Under the pieces are notes generated by a model that saw only the letters and a list, made by a program, of their open reading frames with translations, was not told the origin of the DNA and ran no database searches. Position numbers and translations under genes: made by a program. From NCBI GenBank assembly GCA_946811185.2, contig OX328098.1, forward strand, positions 41,975,650-42,039,649: a DNA stretch of 64,000 bases. The letters run 5' to 3'. The stretch is from Hippopus hippopus. Taxonomy: Eukaryota; Mollusca; Bivalvia; Cardiida; Cardiidae. Below, in pieces: positions 63,475-64,000 of this stretch (its first letter is position 1; every line of letters begins with the position of its first letter).

Positions 63475-63700
63475 TTAACCCTTTAACACATAATCCAGAG
63501 TTTTTAGGACCCTGAAAAAGAAGGCTTTTGAAAACATTGTGGGAAAAGTTGAAAATGCTAGTTTTCTGATAAAGGGTTAGAATCCACCAAAAGCTTTTAC
63601 AAATTACACAAAGGACAAACATTGGAAGGAAAAGAAAGTACATATACTGTTTTTAAGGATAATGGAAACATTTTTGGGAAAGGAGCAATTTTTTTTTTTT
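63475..63700. repeat. TTAA hairpin MITE, left half
   Basis: 'taaccctttaacacataatc' through 'acattgtgggaaaagttga', then truncated; further worn pieces follow. Confidence 0.7.
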
Positions 63701-63704
63701 TTTT

Positions 63705-63815
63705 GTTTTGTATAGCCAGTCAGAAGTTGTGGTACTTTCACATCTAGAAAATTATGGAGAATAAGACAAAGAATGTTCTAAAGAATGGTTGCTGAATACA
63801 GACCAAGGTCTGTTT
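63705..63815. repeat. Fragment of ACCAACCATTC palindromic family
   Basis: 'tatagccagtcagaagttgt' and 'aagaatggttgctgaataca' match the right half of 62262-62430. Confidence 0.6.
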
Positions 63816-63835
63816 ACAACATGAATGGGAAGAGA

Positions 63836-64000
63836 TGAACCATGCTCTGTGAAAAGGGGGCTTAATGCATTTGCGAAAAGTATCGACCCATGCATGTCAA
63901 ATTACCATTCTACATCATGATACAGTCGGATGTTTGACAAAATGGATTTTATGGAATTATAATTAGGTTATGTCTTGTTTTGTCTGATGAATAACGGAGA
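63836..64000 (+). repeat. MITE, GAGCCATGCTCTG family (cut by window end)
   Basis: 'gaaccatgctctgtgaaaag' and 'aagtatcgacccatg'. The internal hairpin is deleted, and the copy runs past the end of the window. Confidence 0.8.

Noticed and set aside
21125..63643. Many 60-110-codon frames sharing peptides like [18 protein letters not shown]
   Set aside because: They are translations of the hairpin MITE stem in either orientation. The shared peptide reflects the repeat, not a protein family.

Overview
This window looks like nuclear DNA from an animal, most probably a bivalve mollusc. It is AT-rich, its genes are split by GT-AG introns, and it is packed with short inverted-repeat elements. It also holds a Meta-SINE-like retroposon with a (CCAA)n tail, a pearl/Helentron-like element carrying about 160-bp tandem units, and a Ty3/gypsy element primed by tRNA-Leu. 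The species cannot be fixed from sequence alone. The mollusc call is inference from repeat types; the eukaryote call is firm.

Layout. 1-8.6 kb: no recognisable gene; several inverted-repeat elements. 8.67-15.41 kb: a Ty3/gypsy (Mag-like) LTR retrotransposon with a TTATA target duplication and identical LTRs. It has three breaks in gag-pol and 1.9 kb of extra DNA inside the 5' LTR. An inverted repeat of about 200 bp lies outside it on both sides. 15.4-21 kb: inverted-repeat elements, one tRNA-derived SINE, simple repeats. 21.6-24.26 kb: a satellite-bearing element inserted inside a hairpin MITE. 29.5-39.35 kb, minus strand: an eight-exon stomatin gene that can be read completely (304 aa). 40-52 kb: dense inverted-repeat elements with no gene. 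52.25-52.33 kb: a tRNA-Arg(UCU) gene on the minus strand. 52.44-63.35 kb, plus strand: a six-exon gene for a protein with one WW domain and two CUE-like domains, its last exon uncertain.

The dominant feature is one family of hairpin MITEs of about 230 bp. It has TTAA at both ends, CCCTTTACC or CTCTTTACC termini, and a central perfect palindrome of about 60 bp. I see roughly 60-70 full or partial copies, nearly all after 21 kb, filling the introns of both genes. In several copies the two arms of the central stem carry matching changes, so the stem stays paired while its sequence drifts. A second palindromic family shares the TTAA/CCCTT ends.

The two protein genes show no functional link. Stomatin is a membrane-scaffold protein. 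The WW/CUE protein is probably an adaptor that binds proline-rich ligands and ubiquitin. The tRNA gene lies head to head with the WW/CUE gene, 115 bp from its start codon.
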